Of a DNA stretch of 64,000 nt, positions 1 to 9,219 are shown piece after piece. Origin of the DNA: Bacteroidia bacterium (GTDB lineage Bacteria > Bacteroidota > Bacteroidia > Palsa-965); contig JAKLJE010000009.1 of the NCBI GenBank assembly GCA_023151315.1, forward strand, positions 62,001 through 126,000, read 5' to 3'. A model generated the notes under the pieces. The model was given only the letters and a program-made list of their open reading frames with translations. It was not told where the DNA came from and ran no database searches. Numbering within the stretch: the stretch's first letter is position 1; every line of letters begins with the position of its first letter. The position numbers were made by a program, and so were the translations under genes.

Positions 1-1
1 T

Positions 2-667
2 TATGTGAAAGAAACGGCAGTACAAAGACTTTACGAACACAATCCGGAAAGTCACATTGTACTCCTTCTTCGTAATCCGGCTGACCGAGCTTATTCAGCA
101 TACCAGATGGAAAAAAACTACGGACACATCTCTGAAGATTTTTCCGTCATTCGTCCGATGCTGAACCAACGTCCTGCGAATGACTGGCGTTACGAGTTCT
201 TTATAAAAATGGGGATGTATTCCGATTACATCACTATGATGCGGAAGTACTTTCCGAAAGAACAATTCACCATTGTTTCATACGAGAGTCTGCACAAAGA
301 ACCGGAAGCTGTTTGCAGCAAACTGTTTGAAATACTCGGAGTGGATAAATCATTCAAACCCGATATTTCAGTTCGTTACAACGTAACACACAAGATGCAT
401 TCCTCTGCGTATGCCAAAATGGTTGCGAGATTACTCAAGAATGATAACCCTCTGAAAAAAGTTGCACGCCGACTGATGCCAAGAGGTCAGGATGTGAAAC
501 TTGGAGAAATGCTTCGTAACGTTAATAAGTCTTCGACCAAACCGGAGAAAATATCCACTGATCTTCGTTGTCAGTTAGTTGAATTTTATCGCCCGTACAA
601 TCAGCAGCTTAGCGAACTTACCGGTATCGATTTTTCTGCCTGGAATACTATGCCGGATAAATCATGA
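2..667 (+). CDS. Sulfotransferase family protein, 5' truncated
   Basis: The C-terminal 221 residues of a PAPS-dependent sulfotransferase, which would transfer sulfate to a sugar or other hydroxyl acceptor. The visible part contains RNPADRAYSAY near its start, matching the family's 3'-phosphate-binding motif (R-x-P-x-x-R-x-x-S-x-Y). The N-terminal PAPS-binding P-loop is not in the window, and the reading frame is open to the left edge, so the GTG at position 5 is not taken as the true start. The stop overlaps the next ATG (ATGA), so it is co-transcribed with the glycan methyltransferases downstream. Sulfation of a surface polysaccharide is the inferred role; the acceptor is unknown. Confidence 0.85.
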   Translation, partial: YVKETAVQRLYEHNPESHIVLLLRNPADRAYSAYQMEKNYGHISEDFSVIRPMLNQRPANDWRYEFFIKMGMYSDYITMMRKYFPKEQFTIVSYESLHKEPEAVCSKLFEILGVDKSFKPDISVRYNVTHKMHSSAYAKMVARLLKNDNPLKKVARRLMPRGQDVKLGEMLRNVNKSSTKPEKISTDLRCQLVEFYRPYNQQLSELTGIDFSAWNTMPDKS

Positions 668-1359
668 GTCTGATAAAAAAAATAGGACTTCGCTTAGCCG
701 GAGAAAGTGCAACAGGGATCAAGAGTTATTCTCAGTCCGGAGAAGATTGTATTCTCTGGTTCCTGAGCCAAGCTGCGGGTTTCAATAAACCATCCTATAT
801 CGACATCGGTGCATTCGATCCGTTTCATATCAATAACACCGCGATGATGTATGAACGCGGCTGCCGTGGTATTAACATTGAACCGAATCAGATTCGCTAC
901 AACGCGTTTGTCCGTCAACGTAAGGAGGATATTAATCTCAATGTTGCCGTTGCAGATCATTCCGGCACCGGCACTTTTTTTGAAATGTCGCAACCAACGC
1001 TTTCTACGATTCTGGAAGAAGAAGCGTTGCGACTTGAGTCGGGCGGTGCTGCAAGAATAAAGAGCAGAACTCCTATCACACTTGTAACGATGCAGGATAT
1101 TATCGATCAACATTGCGGCGGCAAGTTTCCGGAGATACTTTGCATTGACACGGAAGGACTCGAAGATTTGATTCTTGGTCAGCTTGCACAGATGAAATCA
1201 CATCCTGCAATAGTTTGTGCTGAATCTGTAGAATACGCCGGTGATAAATTCGGCAGAAAGAAAACAGAATTGATAGACCTGATGCGTAAAATGGATTACT
1301 CCGTTTACGCGGATACTTTCATCAACACCATATTCCTGAAAAACCAGTATTGGAAATGA
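664..1359 (+). CDS. FkbM family methyltransferase
   Basis: A 231-residue SAM-dependent O-methyltransferase of the FkbM type. Visible landmarks are YSQSGEDCILW near residue 22, the SAM-binding glycine loop in YIDIGAFDPF, the acidic residue in NIEPN, and the CIDTEGLE strand typical of the family near residue 165. The start ATG overlaps the sulfotransferase stop by four bases, and the stop overlaps the next ATG in the same way, indicating translational coupling. FkbM enzymes in such clusters usually methylate sugar hydroxyls of exported glycans; the exact acceptor cannot be read from sequence. Confidence 0.9.
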   Translation: MSLIKKIGLRLAGESATGIKSYSQSGEDCILWFLSQAAGFNKPSYIDIGAFDPFHINNTAMMYERGCRGINIEPNQIRYNAFVRQRKEDINLNVAVADHSGTGTFFEMSQPTLSTILEEEALRLESGGAARIKSRTPITLVTMQDIIDQHCGGKFPEILCIDTEGLEDLILGQLAQMKSHPAIVCAESVEYAGDKFGRKKTELIDLMRKMDYSVYADTFINTIFLKNQYWK

Positions 1360-2051
1360 ACCGCGGACGCAATGAACAGAATCGTTACGAGTGGGTGAAG
1401 ACTCAATTGAGTCAGTTGCCTTCCGGTCAACGTTTGCTGGACGCAGGTGCCGGTGAACAACAATACAGGAATTTATGTTCGCATCTTCGTTATGTATCGC
1501 AAGACTTTGCGCAATATAAACCTGAATCAGATCCTACAGGGCTTCAAATGCAAACATGGAATTATCCTGCGTTGGATATTGTATGTGATATCATTTCCAT
1601 TCCTGAAAAAGACGGTTCGTTCGACGCAGTTTTGTGTACAGAAGTACTGGAGCACATTCCTGATCCTGTGAAAGCGATTCACGAATTGAGTCGATTGCTG
1701 CGTACAGGCGGCACAATGCTCCTTACAGCACCATTTTGTTCACTTACTCATTTTGCCCCTTTTCATTTCAGCACCGGGTTCAATAGATTTTTCTACGAAC
1801 ATCATCTGAAAGAAGCAGGATTCGAAATAACGGAGTTGCAAATCAACGGCAATTATTTCGCGTGGCTCGATCAGGAACTTGGACGTTTGCCCGAGATTAT
1901 GTCGAAATACAGCGATCAATCACCGGGGCGTATCGATTATCAGGCGATATCCAGAGTGAGAAAAATGCTGAACATTGCAGAAGCTAAGGACAAAGGATCA
2001 GAGGAACTTCTGTCATTCGGAATTCATATTCGTGCAGTTAAATCAGCGTAA
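1356..2051 (+). CDS. Class I SAM-dependent methyltransferase
   Basis: A 231-residue methyltransferase with motif I LLDAGAGEQQY near residue 31 and the post-II motif DAVLCTEVLEHIPDP near residue 90, both standard for the Methyltransf_11 fold. The ATG at 1356 is preferred over the TTG six bases upstream because it makes an ATGA overlap with the preceding FkbM gene. The C-terminal third (FHFSTGFNRFFYEHHLKEAG) is the substrate-side helix region seen in many glycan-cluster methyltransferases. The role is inferred from context: modification of a surface glycan or its lipid-linked precursor. Confidence 0.88.
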   Translation: MNRGRNEQNRYEWVKTQLSQLPSGQRLLDAGAGEQQYRNLCSHLRYVSQDFAQYKPESDPTGLQMQTWNYPALDIVCDIISIPEKDGSFDAVLCTEVLEHIPDPVKAIHELSRLLRTGGTMLLTAPFCSLTHFAPFHFSTGFNRFFYEHHLKEAGFEITELQINGNYFAWLDQELGRLPEIMSKYSDQSPGRIDYQAISRVRKMLNIAEAKDKGSEELLSFGIHIRAVKSA

Positions 2052-2072
2052 TCACATTCAACACGCCATGCA

Positions 2073-2753
2073 ATGCTGAATCGAATCAAAGGCAAACTTC
2101 AACGTGAACGCTTCCGCAGCAAGAACCGGAAGTACTTCGACATTTATGAGAAGTACAGCGAGTTCACGATGATGAGTGCCGAAAATTATGTACTGAATCT
2201 CAAAATCGTTGAACGGTTCCGTGAAGTTAAGGGATGTGTAGTGGAATGCGGAGTATGGCGTGGCGGAGTGAGTGCAGGAATGGCAGACATTCTTGGAAGT
2301 GATCGAAATTATTTTCTGTTTGACAGCTTTGAAGGCCTCCCTCCTGCTCAGGAAATCGATGGCGCCTCAGCACTGGAATATCAACGCAATACGGATTCAC
2401 CTTACTATTTCGACAACTGCAAAGCAGAGAAAGAATGGGCGGAGAAAGCCATGAAAAAATCTGCAGCACGAAAATTCACAGCTGTTCAAGGATGGTTTAA
2501 TGAAACCGTTCCGGGTTATAATTTCAATGAGCCTATCGCCATACTCCGACTTGACGGCGATTGGTATGATTCAACAATGGTTTGTCTTGAACATCTTTAT
2601 CCGCTCGTGGTTAAAGGCGGATTGATTGTTATTGATGACTACTACATGTGGGACGGATGCGCCAGAGCCGTACATGAATATCTCGGTAAGCAACAAAGCT
2701 CCGATCGCATACAGGAAGCGTATTCCACCGGTTGTTACATAATCAAATCCTGA
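2073..2753 (+). CDS. TylF/MycF family sugar O-methyltransferase
   Basis: A 226-residue protein resembling the macrocin O-methyltransferase (TylF/MycF) family, which methylates sugar hydroxyls in a metal-dependent way. Visible signatures are VECGVWRGG near residue 54 (SAM loop), FDSFEGLPP near residue 84, LDGDWYDST near residue 160 and the acidic pair in IVIDDYYMWDGCARAV near residue 185, which in MycF contributes metal ligands. It follows the previous gene by 21 bp and ends 2 bp before the next ATG. It is the strongest single indication that the product is an O-methylated sugar. Confidence 0.9.
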   Translation: MLNRIKGKLQRERFRSKNRKYFDIYEKYSEFTMMSAENYVLNLKIVERFREVKGCVVECGVWRGGVSAGMADILGSDRNYFLFDSFEGLPPAQEIDGASALEYQRNTDSPYYFDNCKAEKEWAEKAMKKSAARKFTAVQGWFNETVPGYNFNEPIAILRLDGDWYDSTMVCLEHLYPLVVKGGLIVIDDYYMWDGCARAVHEYLGKQQSSDRIQEAYSTGCYIIKS

Positions 2754-2755
2754 AA

Positions 2756-3655
2756 ATGATCAGCAGCCCGCTCACAGGTTCAAATGATGTAACTCCTCTA
2801 ATGGAGTTCAACACTGCATTGATCACAGATGGATACAGAAATGAACTGGGCATTGATGTGAGTGAATATTTTTTCGGGTTGAAGTCAATTCAATTGTACA
2901 GATGCAACTCAACAGGTTATCGCTTTTTCCATCCTGAAAATCTGGCGGGTAATGAATCATTATACCGCCATCTGGAAAATTTCGACTGGTACTATTCCAG
3001 ATGGAAATGGGAGAACGATTTTGCATTGCAGCAGATGCAACCCGGCCAACGCGTTCTCGATATCGGTTGCGGCGACGGCTTCTTTCTTGACGGACTCAGC
3101 AAGCGTGGAATTCGATGTGAAGGCATGGAAACCAATTATTCCGCAGCGGAAAAGGCTACGAAAAAAGGACACACCGTTCACGTGAGCACGATCCAGAATT
3201 TCAGTCCTGCTAACAAAGATGTTTATGATGTTGTGTGCGCGATGCAGGTTCTGGAACATATTTACAATGTGCAGGATTTTGTTGCGCATGCCATGCTCGT
3301 TCTAAAGCCCGGAGGGAAATTAATCATCGCTGTACCCAATAACAATCCGTTTCTTTACAGACATGATGCGTATACGTTACTGAACCTGCCACCGCATCAT
3401 ATGGGTTGGTGGAACAAAGAATCACTGCTGAATGCTGCGAAATATTTTTCTGCTGAGTCGTGCAATGTGACAGTTGAACCGCTTCAGGATAATGAACGTT
3501 ACACCTACTTCATGAAATACGCGGAAGTAAATATTCCATCTGCGCTGCGTTCATTTTATACACGACTGCGTGCTAAGTACAGTCGTATCGTGAAAGAGAA
3601 GCGCGATGGAAGAAATCTCGTTGCAGTTTATACCAAACCCGGGAAAGCCGCATGA
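2756..3655 (+). CDS. Class I SAM-dependent methyltransferase with degenerate N-terminus
   Basis: A 299-residue methyltransferase. Motif I is VLDIGCGDGFFLDGL near residue 98 and post-II is YDVVCAMQVLEHIYNVQDF near residue 160; LKPGGKLIIAVPN follows. The N-terminal segment YRCNSTGYRFFHP sits where relatives such as the gene at 14286 carry a C-x2-C...C-x2-C zinc ribbon, but only one cysteine remains here, so the ribbon is probably lost. The ATG at 2756 is chosen over an upstream TTG that lies inside the previous gene. The stop overlaps the next ATG. Glycan or precursor methylation is inferred from context. Confidence 0.87.
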   Translation: MISSPLTGSNDVTPLMEFNTALITDGYRNELGIDVSEYFFGLKSIQLYRCNSTGYRFFHPENLAGNESLYRHLENFDWYYSRWKWENDFALQQMQPGQRVLDIGCGDGFFLDGLSKRGIRCEGMETNYSAAEKATKKGHTVHVSTIQNFSPANKDVYDVVCAMQVLEHIYNVQDFVAHAMLVLKPGGKLIIAVPNNNPFLYRHDAYTLLNLPPHHMGWWNKESLLNAAKYFSAESCNVTVEPLQDNERYTYFMKYAEVNIPSALRSFYTRLRAKYSRIVKEKRDGRNLVAVYTKPGKAA

Positions 3656-4437
3656 AAACATATCTCAACCTCGGATGCGGTGATACCTTTCACGATTCAT
3701 GGTCAAACTTTGACTTTGTATCGTCGCATGCTGCAGTTAAACCCTGTAACCTGCTCAATGGAATTCCGGTTACGGATAACTCGGCAGATGTGGTTTATCA
3801 CTCTCACGTTCTGGAACATTTTTCAGCAGAGAACGGCAAATCATTCATTCAGGAATGTTTTCGTGTGCTGAAGCCCGGAGGAATAATCCGCATTGCTGTA
3901 CCCGACCTTGAAAACATTGTCAAAGAATACCTGAAAAATCTGGAAGGCGCACGAAATGGTGACAGTAAAGCTGCAGATCGCTATGAGTGGATCAAGCTGG
4001 AATTGATAGACCAAATGGTCAGGCATAGCGGAGGCGGGCAATGCGGACAATACTTTTTCCGTGAAAACATGCCGGCTGAAGAATACGTATATGAACGCTG
4101 GGGAGAAACTGCACGTGTAATTCGCAACGCTTACAAGAAGGCGCACAATGCCAGCTTCAGCAGTAAAGTCAAATGGAAACTCAAACAGATCTTCCGTTCG
4201 GGAGAAGACGAAGCAACGCGTGTCGGGAAATTCCGTTTATCCGGCGAAGTACATTTGTGGATGTATGACAGTTTCTCACTGGGAAATCTGCTTCGTGAAT
4301 GCGGATTCGGAGAAATTCAGGTACTGGATCCGTTCAAGAGCAACATCAATAACTGGAATGAATTTGCACTTGAAGTTCGAGAGGGAAAAATAATGAAGCC
4401 TGATTCACTTGTGATGGAAGCAAAAAAGCCGCTGTAA
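3652..4437 (+). CDS. Class I SAM-dependent methyltransferase
   Basis: A 261-residue methyltransferase of the predicted SAM-dependent type seen in polysaccharide clusters. Its SAM loop is at the extreme N-terminus (YLNLGCGDTFHDSW, residue 4 onward). Post-II is DVVYHSHVLEHF near residue 47, followed by VLKPGGIIRIAVPDLENIV near residue 75. A long insertion and a C-terminal half with VHLWMYDSFSLGNLLRECGF match the group that acts on glycosyl substrates. ATGA overlap upstream and a 1-bp gap downstream place it in the same operon. Substrate unknown. Confidence 0.87.
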   Translation: MKTYLNLGCGDTFHDSWSNFDFVSSHAAVKPCNLLNGIPVTDNSADVVYHSHVLEHFSAENGKSFIQECFRVLKPGGIIRIAVPDLENIVKEYLKNLEGARNGDSKAADRYEWIKLELIDQMVRHSGGGQCGQYFFRENMPAEEYVYERWGETARVIRNAYKKAHNASFSSKVKWKLKQIFRSGEDEATRVGKFRLSGEVHLWMYDSFSLGNLLRECGFGEIQVLDPFKSNINNWNEFALEVREGKIMKPDSLVMEAKKPL

Positions 4438-4438
4438 G

Positions 4439-5353
4439 ATGCAGAACATCAGTTTCATCATACCTGTTTATAACGCTTCAGATACACTGGAAGAAACGGT
4501 TCGTTCTGTTTTCAACGGTAACTTCTATGAAGGTGATGAAGTGATCATTATTGATGATGCATCAACAGACCCGAGTGCAGCTCTGGCGGAGAAATTGCAG
4601 AATGAATTCAAAGGAATTACAATACTTAAACACCGGATCAATAAAGGTTCGGCTGCTGCCGGAAGGAATACCGGAATCGATCATGCAAAACATGAACTGA
4701 TCTATTGCCTGGATGCAGATAATATACTTCTGCCCGGCAGTGTTGAACAGCTGAAACAATTTCTGATTTCATCCGGAACTGACTGTGTACACTTCGGAGA
4801 AATTCACATGTTTGAAGGAACGCAGAATAATGTCATACGGAAGTTGACTTTGTCAAATGAAATTGATCTGCTGCTTGCGGTAAACAGACCCGATTTATCT
4901 CCTTGCTCCTACGGCAACTATTTGTATAAAAAGAGTTCATGGAAAAATGCAGGACGTTACAATGAATCATTGGGCGGTGCGTATGATTCATTTGCATTCG
5001 GCATAGCACAACTCGGCACCGGAACCAAAATGAAAACCTTGCCGGGTACTGCGTATCTGCACAGAGCAGGTTACGACTCCACATACATGCGTGAATACCG
5101 TAAACGACCGATCTCCTTGTTGTATCTGCAGATTCTGATTCCTTTTCTTGATCAAATACATCCGGAAGACGTTGACTTCATGATGGGTGAAGGTCGTTTG
5201 TATTGGGCTGAACAGTTAGGAGCCAGACCGCTTCGCGCAAATACAAGTGGCACGAAACAGGAATTTAATTTTGCAATGCTGCCTGAGCCTCCGGTATCGG
5301 AACTTTTCCGAATCCTGCTTCGTAAAGTGAAACGCAAATTGAAGGGTAAATAA
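4439..5353 (+). CDS. Glycosyltransferase family 2
   Basis: A 304-residue inverting GT-A glycosyltransferase. It begins with ISFIIPVYNASDTLEET, has the nucleotide-binding IIIDDASTD near residue 37, and the metal/sugar-nucleotide DxD as YCLDADN near residue 88. The C-terminal part is less conserved and has no transmembrane helix, so the enzyme is probably cytoplasmic and adds a sugar to a lipid-linked oligosaccharide. It is embedded in the methyltransferase operon with 1-bp gaps on both sides. Donor and acceptor are not predictable. Confidence 0.9.
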   Translation: MQNISFIIPVYNASDTLEETVRSVFNGNFYEGDEVIIIDDASTDPSAALAEKLQNEFKGITILKHRINKGSAAAGRNTGIDHAKHELIYCLDADNILLPGSVEQLKQFLISSGTDCVHFGEIHMFEGTQNNVIRKLTLSNEIDLLLAVNRPDLSPCSYGNYLYKKSSWKNAGRYNESLGGAYDSFAFGIAQLGTGTKMKTLPGTAYLHRAGYDSTYMREYRKRPISLLYLQILIPFLDQIHPEDVDFMMGEGRLYWAEQLGARPLRANTSGTKQEFNFAMLPEPPVSELFRILLRKVKRKLKGK

Positions 5354-5354
5354 C

Positions 5355-6362
5355 ATGCCGAAGGTGAGCGTCATATTTCCGGTTTATAATGGAGCGAAAT
5401 TCATTCGCACATCCATTCGGAGTATTCTTGCTCAAACTTATCGTGACTTTGAACTCTTGCTGCTTAATGACGGCTCTACCGATGACTCACTTGCAGTGAT
5501 GCAGGAATTCAAAGACGAAAGAATTCGAATTATCAACAACGAACAGAATCGCGGACTGATTTACACTCTGAACAGAGGAATTGAAGAAGCAAAAGGAAAA
5601 TATCTTGCCCGCATGGATGCTGATGACGAATCGTTTCCTGATCGCTTCCGCAAACAGGTACATTTTCTTGACAGTCATCCTGACACCGCCGTATGCGGCA
5701 CCTTGATGACGTGCTTTATTACAGATCGCGTTTACCAACATCGCTATTTCAATCCTGAAGATGTAAGTGCGGCACTGACATTTACCAACCCTGTTGTGCA
5801 TCCTTCAGTCATGATGCGACGCAGCATTTTCACAAATGATAATGTGAAATATGATGCTGCATATCCCCACGCTGAAGATTATGCACTATGGGCAATGATT
5901 TCCGGCAAATACAGAATAGGAATTCTGAACGATGTTCTGATCAGATACGGCGCACACGACGATCAGATGAGCAGAAAATTCAACGCCACCACACGCTCCA
6001 GCGTTACCAAAGCACATCAGATTGTATTCTCGTATTTGGGTATTGACACGACACCGGAAGAACAACAACTTCATGCTGCGTTATTCTTTGAAGAATTCAG
6101 GAATGACAAATCATTTGTAATTGAAGCAGAAAAATGGTTGCTGAAACTGGTTGCAGCCAACAGGAAATCCGGAACATATAACCGCGATGCATTCAATCGA
6201 ATTGCCGGAGAATGGTGGTTCAGAATTCATCAGCATCTCGCTCGTTATGGCAGCGGCGGTTATGCCGCTTATAAAAAATCGGAATTAGCCGGACTATATA
6301 AGCCGGACACAAAAGCTTTGCTGAAACTCAGAGTGAAGAGCATTCTTAAATCAAAAGCATGA
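5355..6362 (+). CDS. Glycosyltransferase family 2
   Basis: A 335-residue GT-A glycosyltransferase. The N-terminus VSVIFPVYNGAKFIRTSI, the motif LLLNDGSTDDS near residue 35 and the DxD-containing YLARMDADDESFPDRF near residue 84 are textbook GT2. The C-terminal 120 residues (FFEEFRNDKSF onward) are an alpha-helical region lacking membrane segments. The stop overlaps the next ATG by four bases. It presumably adds one residue of the repeating unit or glycan chain made by this cluster. Confidence 0.9.
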   Translation: MPKVSVIFPVYNGAKFIRTSIRSILAQTYRDFELLLLNDGSTDDSLAVMQEFKDERIRIINNEQNRGLIYTLNRGIEEAKGKYLARMDADDESFPDRFRKQVHFLDSHPDTAVCGTLMTCFITDRVYQHRYFNPEDVSAALTFTNPVVHPSVMMRRSIFTNDNVKYDAAYPHAEDYALWAMISGKYRIGILNDVLIRYGAHDDQMSRKFNATTRSSVTKAHQIVFSYLGIDTTPEEQQLHAALFFEEFRNDKSFVIEAEKWLLKLVAANRKSGTYNRDAFNRIAGEWWFRIHQHLARYGSGGYAAYKKSELAGLYKPDTKALLKLRVKSILKSKA

Positions 6363-7156
6363 ACAAGGACGTTGCGATATTAATTCTTTCGTGCGATAAG
6401 TATTCCGACGCATGGAGTCCGTTCTTCGCTTTGTTCAGAAAATTCTGGCCGGATTGTCCTTTCAGAACTTATCTGGCCACCAATGAAATGAATCCGGACT
6501 TCAACGGTGTTGATGTGCTTCGATCGGGCGTACCACGTAACTGGTCCGACGACACATTGGATATCCTGAAACAGATTCCGGAAAAATATGTGATAGTGCT
6601 GCTGGAAGATTACTTTCTCAATGACAAACCGGATTCGGAATGGCTGAAGAAATGTATTGACATCACTGTATCATACGATGCGGCGTTCATGAGAATTGCT
6701 TCTTTCCGCAAAGATCACTTCGATATGTATGCTTTTGATGTCATACCGGATCATCCTGATTTCGGAGTAACCAGAAAATCAGCACCCTTCCTCATCAATT
6801 TGCAAGCCGGAATCTGGAACCGTGAAAAACTCATTTCATACATTGTGCCCGGTGAGTCACCATGGGATTTCGAAACGAAAGGATCGCGCAGATGTGCTCA
6901 ATCAAAAGATATTTTCCTTGGTATAACTAAAGCATCATCGAAGGATATTATCTCCTCGCCTATTCCGTACTTGTGTACAGCTATCACAAAAGGAGTATGG
7001 ATGAGAGAAGCATTGGAGCTTTGCAAATTGCATGATGTGGAAATCGATACAGGTCAGCGTGCAGTGGAATCTTCAAGAGCTTACCTGAGCAGAAAGCTGA
7101 AACACGCGATTCCGTACAACTCCAGAAAATATCTGGATTACCTTCTGAAAAAATAG
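6359..7156 (+). CDS. Putative glycosyltransferase-like protein, function unassigned
   Basis: A 265-residue soluble protein whose family I cannot name with confidence. It opens with VAILILSCDKYSDAW, has an acidic motif VIVLLEDYFLNDKPD near residue 80 that could bind metal-nucleotide like a DxD region, and then NLQAGIWNRE and SPWDFE near residues 155 and 172, which resemble acceptor/catalytic segments of polysaccharide-locus transferases. It is translationally coupled to the upstream GT2 (ATGA overlap) and sits 9 bp before an acyltransferase. A glycosyltransferase role is inference from these motifs and context only. Confidence 0.6.
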   Translation: MNKDVAILILSCDKYSDAWSPFFALFRKFWPDCPFRTYLATNEMNPDFNGVDVLRSGVPRNWSDDTLDILKQIPEKYVIVLLEDYFLNDKPDSEWLKKCIDITVSYDAAFMRIASFRKDHFDMYAFDVIPDHPDFGVTRKSAPFLINLQAGIWNREKLISYIVPGESPWDFETKGSRRCAQSKDIFLGITKASSKDIISSPIPYLCTAITKGVWMREALELCKLHDVEIDTGQRAVESSRAYLSRKLKHAIPYNSRKYLDYLLKK

Positions 7157-7165
7157 TTTGACGTA

Positions 7166-8236
7166 ATGCTCATTAAACCCAATATCCTTAATGTTATCAA
7201 TTCTCCTGAGCGGATTCCCGCTATTGATGTACTAAGGGCGTTGGCTGCAATTGCAGTGGTTTTGTTTCATTTCGAACATTTATTACCGTTCGGGAATTCC
7301 GGTGTGTATCTCTTCTTTGTGATATCCGGCTTTCTAGTCGGAGGTATTCTCGTCAGAAAATTTCTTAAGGAGGATATTAAGTTCAGTCGCTTTATTCTGG
7401 AGCGAGGTTTCAAGATCTGGCCGTCTTATTTCGTATTTCTTGCCGTTGGCAGTTCAGTCGCTTACCTGATCTATTCACGCGACTTTCCCCATGCATACAT
7501 TCCATTAAAAGAATCAGCACGTTACATTTTCTTTGTCAGAAACTATACCGGCGCCCCGGATCATTGGAACTTCGATCACGTATGGACTTTATGTATTGAG
7601 GAGCACTTTTATGTAATTCTTCCTGCAGCATTCCTGATCCTTCTGATGATCGGCAAACCAACTTTGCAAACCGTTATAACATTCTCAATTACACTCGCAA
7701 TTGCTTCGGTGGTGAGCAAAGTCATTACCTACTTCTATTTTCCTGACAAACCGATTACCACCCCAACACATAATACCTTGGATGGCTTTGCGTATGGAAT
7801 AATTATCTTCTGCTATAAGGAAAAGAAAATAATATTTCCATTTGCCACGCGAATTCTCGCGCTTACCGCAGGATGTTGCCTGCTGATTGGATTAGCAATT
7901 ATTCAGCGTAACGAACTGATCGAAGTTGCCTTGCAGAATGTGCTTTTGGGAATATTGTCTCCACTGGCATTCGGTTTGATCACCTTCGGTGTACTGGAAT
8001 TCAAATTCCGGAAACTGTATTTTCTCCGTATCATTTCTTTTTACAGTTACAATCTTTACCTGTGGCACCTGCTGTTCTATTATCCTATAGTTGATCACTT
8101 CGGTAGAGGCTTGACCGGTTTTTCAATCTATTTGGTAACAGCAATAATACTTGCGTTTGTATTCACGCATCTGGTGGAGCAACCATTCATGCGCCTGCGA
8201 TACAGGTTATATCCTAAAGTAAAAATCAACGATTAG
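7166..8236 (+). CDS. Acyltransferase 3 family membrane protein
   Basis: A 356-residue integral membrane O-acyltransferase of the OafA/NodX type. The N-terminus has the family signature R-x(10)-H as IDVLRALAAIAVVLFHF near residue 18, followed by SGVYLFFVISGFLVGG and the active-site-proximal WTLCIEEHFYVILP near residue 140. About ten hydrophobic helices are visible, ending in a short basic cytoplasmic tail. Such enzymes acetylate or otherwise acylate surface sugars. It is the last gene before the 74-bp gap at 8237-8310, where the first operon may end. Confidence 0.9.
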   Translation: MLIKPNILNVINSPERIPAIDVLRALAAIAVVLFHFEHLLPFGNSGVYLFFVISGFLVGGILVRKFLKEDIKFSRFILERGFKIWPSYFVFLAVGSSVAYLIYSRDFPHAYIPLKESARYIFFVRNYTGAPDHWNFDHVWTLCIEEHFYVILPAAFLILLMIGKPTLQTVITFSITLAIASVVSKVITYFYFPDKPITTPTHNTLDGFAYGIIIFCYKEKKIIFPFATRILALTAGCCLLIGLAIIQRNELIEVALQNVLLGILSPLAFGLITFGVLEFKFRKLYFLRIISFYSYNLYLWHLLFYYPIVDHFGRGLTGFSIYLVTAIILAFVFTHLVEQPFMRLRYRLYPKVKIND

Positions 8237-8247
8237 CCGATTAAACC

Positions 8248-8296
8248 GGAAGTAGTACGAACAACTTCCTTTGTTGCAGTATTCTCTGTATTTTAG
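8248..8296 (+). promoter_or_regulatory. Weak hairpin and possible promoter before the 8311 gene
   Basis: The 74-bp gap holds a 6-bp inverted repeat, GGAAGT (8248-8253) and ACTTCC (8264-8269), followed by TTTGTT, which could be a weak terminator for the acyltransferase gene. It also holds a TTTG at 8270-8273 followed 15 bp later by TATTTTAG at 8289-8296, a one-mismatch version of the Bacteroidota -7 element TAnnTTTG. The spacing is shorter than usual. Both readings are tentative. Confidence 0.3.
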
Positions 8297-8310
8297 AGCA
8301 TAATTATCCC

Positions 8311-9219
8311 GTGAAAGTCACTGTTGTAATTCCATCTTATAATCGTGCGGAACGCCTGACGGAAACACTTCAGGCCCTCAACCGGCAAAATGTTACTGAC
8401 TTTTCAGTAATCGTTGTCAACGACGGTTCCTCAGATCCGGGATATAAAGAACTGGGGAAAAACAACCTTAGTTTCAAATTTCCGCTTCATATCATTGATC
8501 AAAATAACGCAGGAGCTTCTGCAGCTACTAATCATGGTGTTCAACGTGCAGATGACGGGCTTATTATTCTGTTTGATGATGACATTATTCCGGATTCAGA
8601 CTGTGTACAAAAACATATTGCTTTTCATCAAACGCATTCCAATTCAATACTTTCAGGTAGTGCAGCCACCGACCCTGATCGTACAGTAACAGATGTACAG
8701 CGGTATAAACTCTTCATGGAAGAAGAATGGCGTCGCTTGCGTCCGGACACAGAACAACTCGTTCATGTCGGATTCAACAATTTCATAATTACCACAGCGA
8801 ATATGTCGTTGCTGAAAAAAACCTTCACGGAACTCGGCGGATTCAACACCGCTTTCCGCGACGGGTATGATGTTGAATTCGGATTCAAAGCACTGCGTAA
8901 TAACGTGCAGTTGTACTTCGACAGAAACATTCACACTATTCATAATGATCAAATCAGTTTGCGTTATTATGCAAAGCGACAACAGGCTTACACAATTGCA
9001 AAAAGAAACCTGATTAAATCATATCCTGAGGTGGCTGAATCGTTTTCTTCAGCCGCAGAATACACACCGGGAATAATTAAACGCACGTTCTATGCGCTTT
9101 TCCGAAATGATTGGTTCGTCAACTTCGCAGAGTCTTCTTTTTTCGTGAAGTTTGTACCTCAATCTTTACGTTACAGAATTTACGGCAGCACTATTGCTGC
9201 CCTTAGTATGCGCGCATGA
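8311..9219 (+). CDS. Glycosyltransferase family 2
   Basis: A 302-residue GT-A glycosyltransferase read from a GTG start; no ATG lies in frame near it, and the N-terminus VTVVIPSYNRAERLTETL begins immediately. The nucleotide-binding motif is VIVVNDGSSD near residue 34 and the metal-binding motif LIILFDDDIIPD near residue 88, a DDD variant of DxD. The C-terminal region with GGFNTAFRDGYDVEFGFK near residue 173 contains the acceptor-side ED-like motif. Its stop overlaps the next ATG, starting the second run of coupled glycan genes. Confidence 0.9.
   Translation: MKVTVVIPSYNRAERLTETLQALNRQNVTDFSVIVVNDGSSDPGYKELGKNNLSFKFPLHIIDQNNAGASAATNHGVQRADDGLIILFDDDIIPDSDCVQKHIAFHQTHSNSILSGSAATDPDRTVTDVQRYKLFMEEEWRRLRPDTEQLVHVGFNNFIITTANMSLLKKTFTELGGFNTAFRDGYDVEFGFKALRNNVQLYFDRNIHTIHNDQISLRYYAKRQQAYTIAKRNLIKSYPEVAESFSSAAEYTPGIIKRTFYALFRNDWFVNFAESSFFVKFVPQSLRYRIYGSTIAALSMRA

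Noticed and set aside
2-667. GTG at position 5 as the true start of the sulfotransferase
   Set aside because: The frame is open to the window edge and the P-loop that should precede the visible motif is missing, so the gene begins outside.
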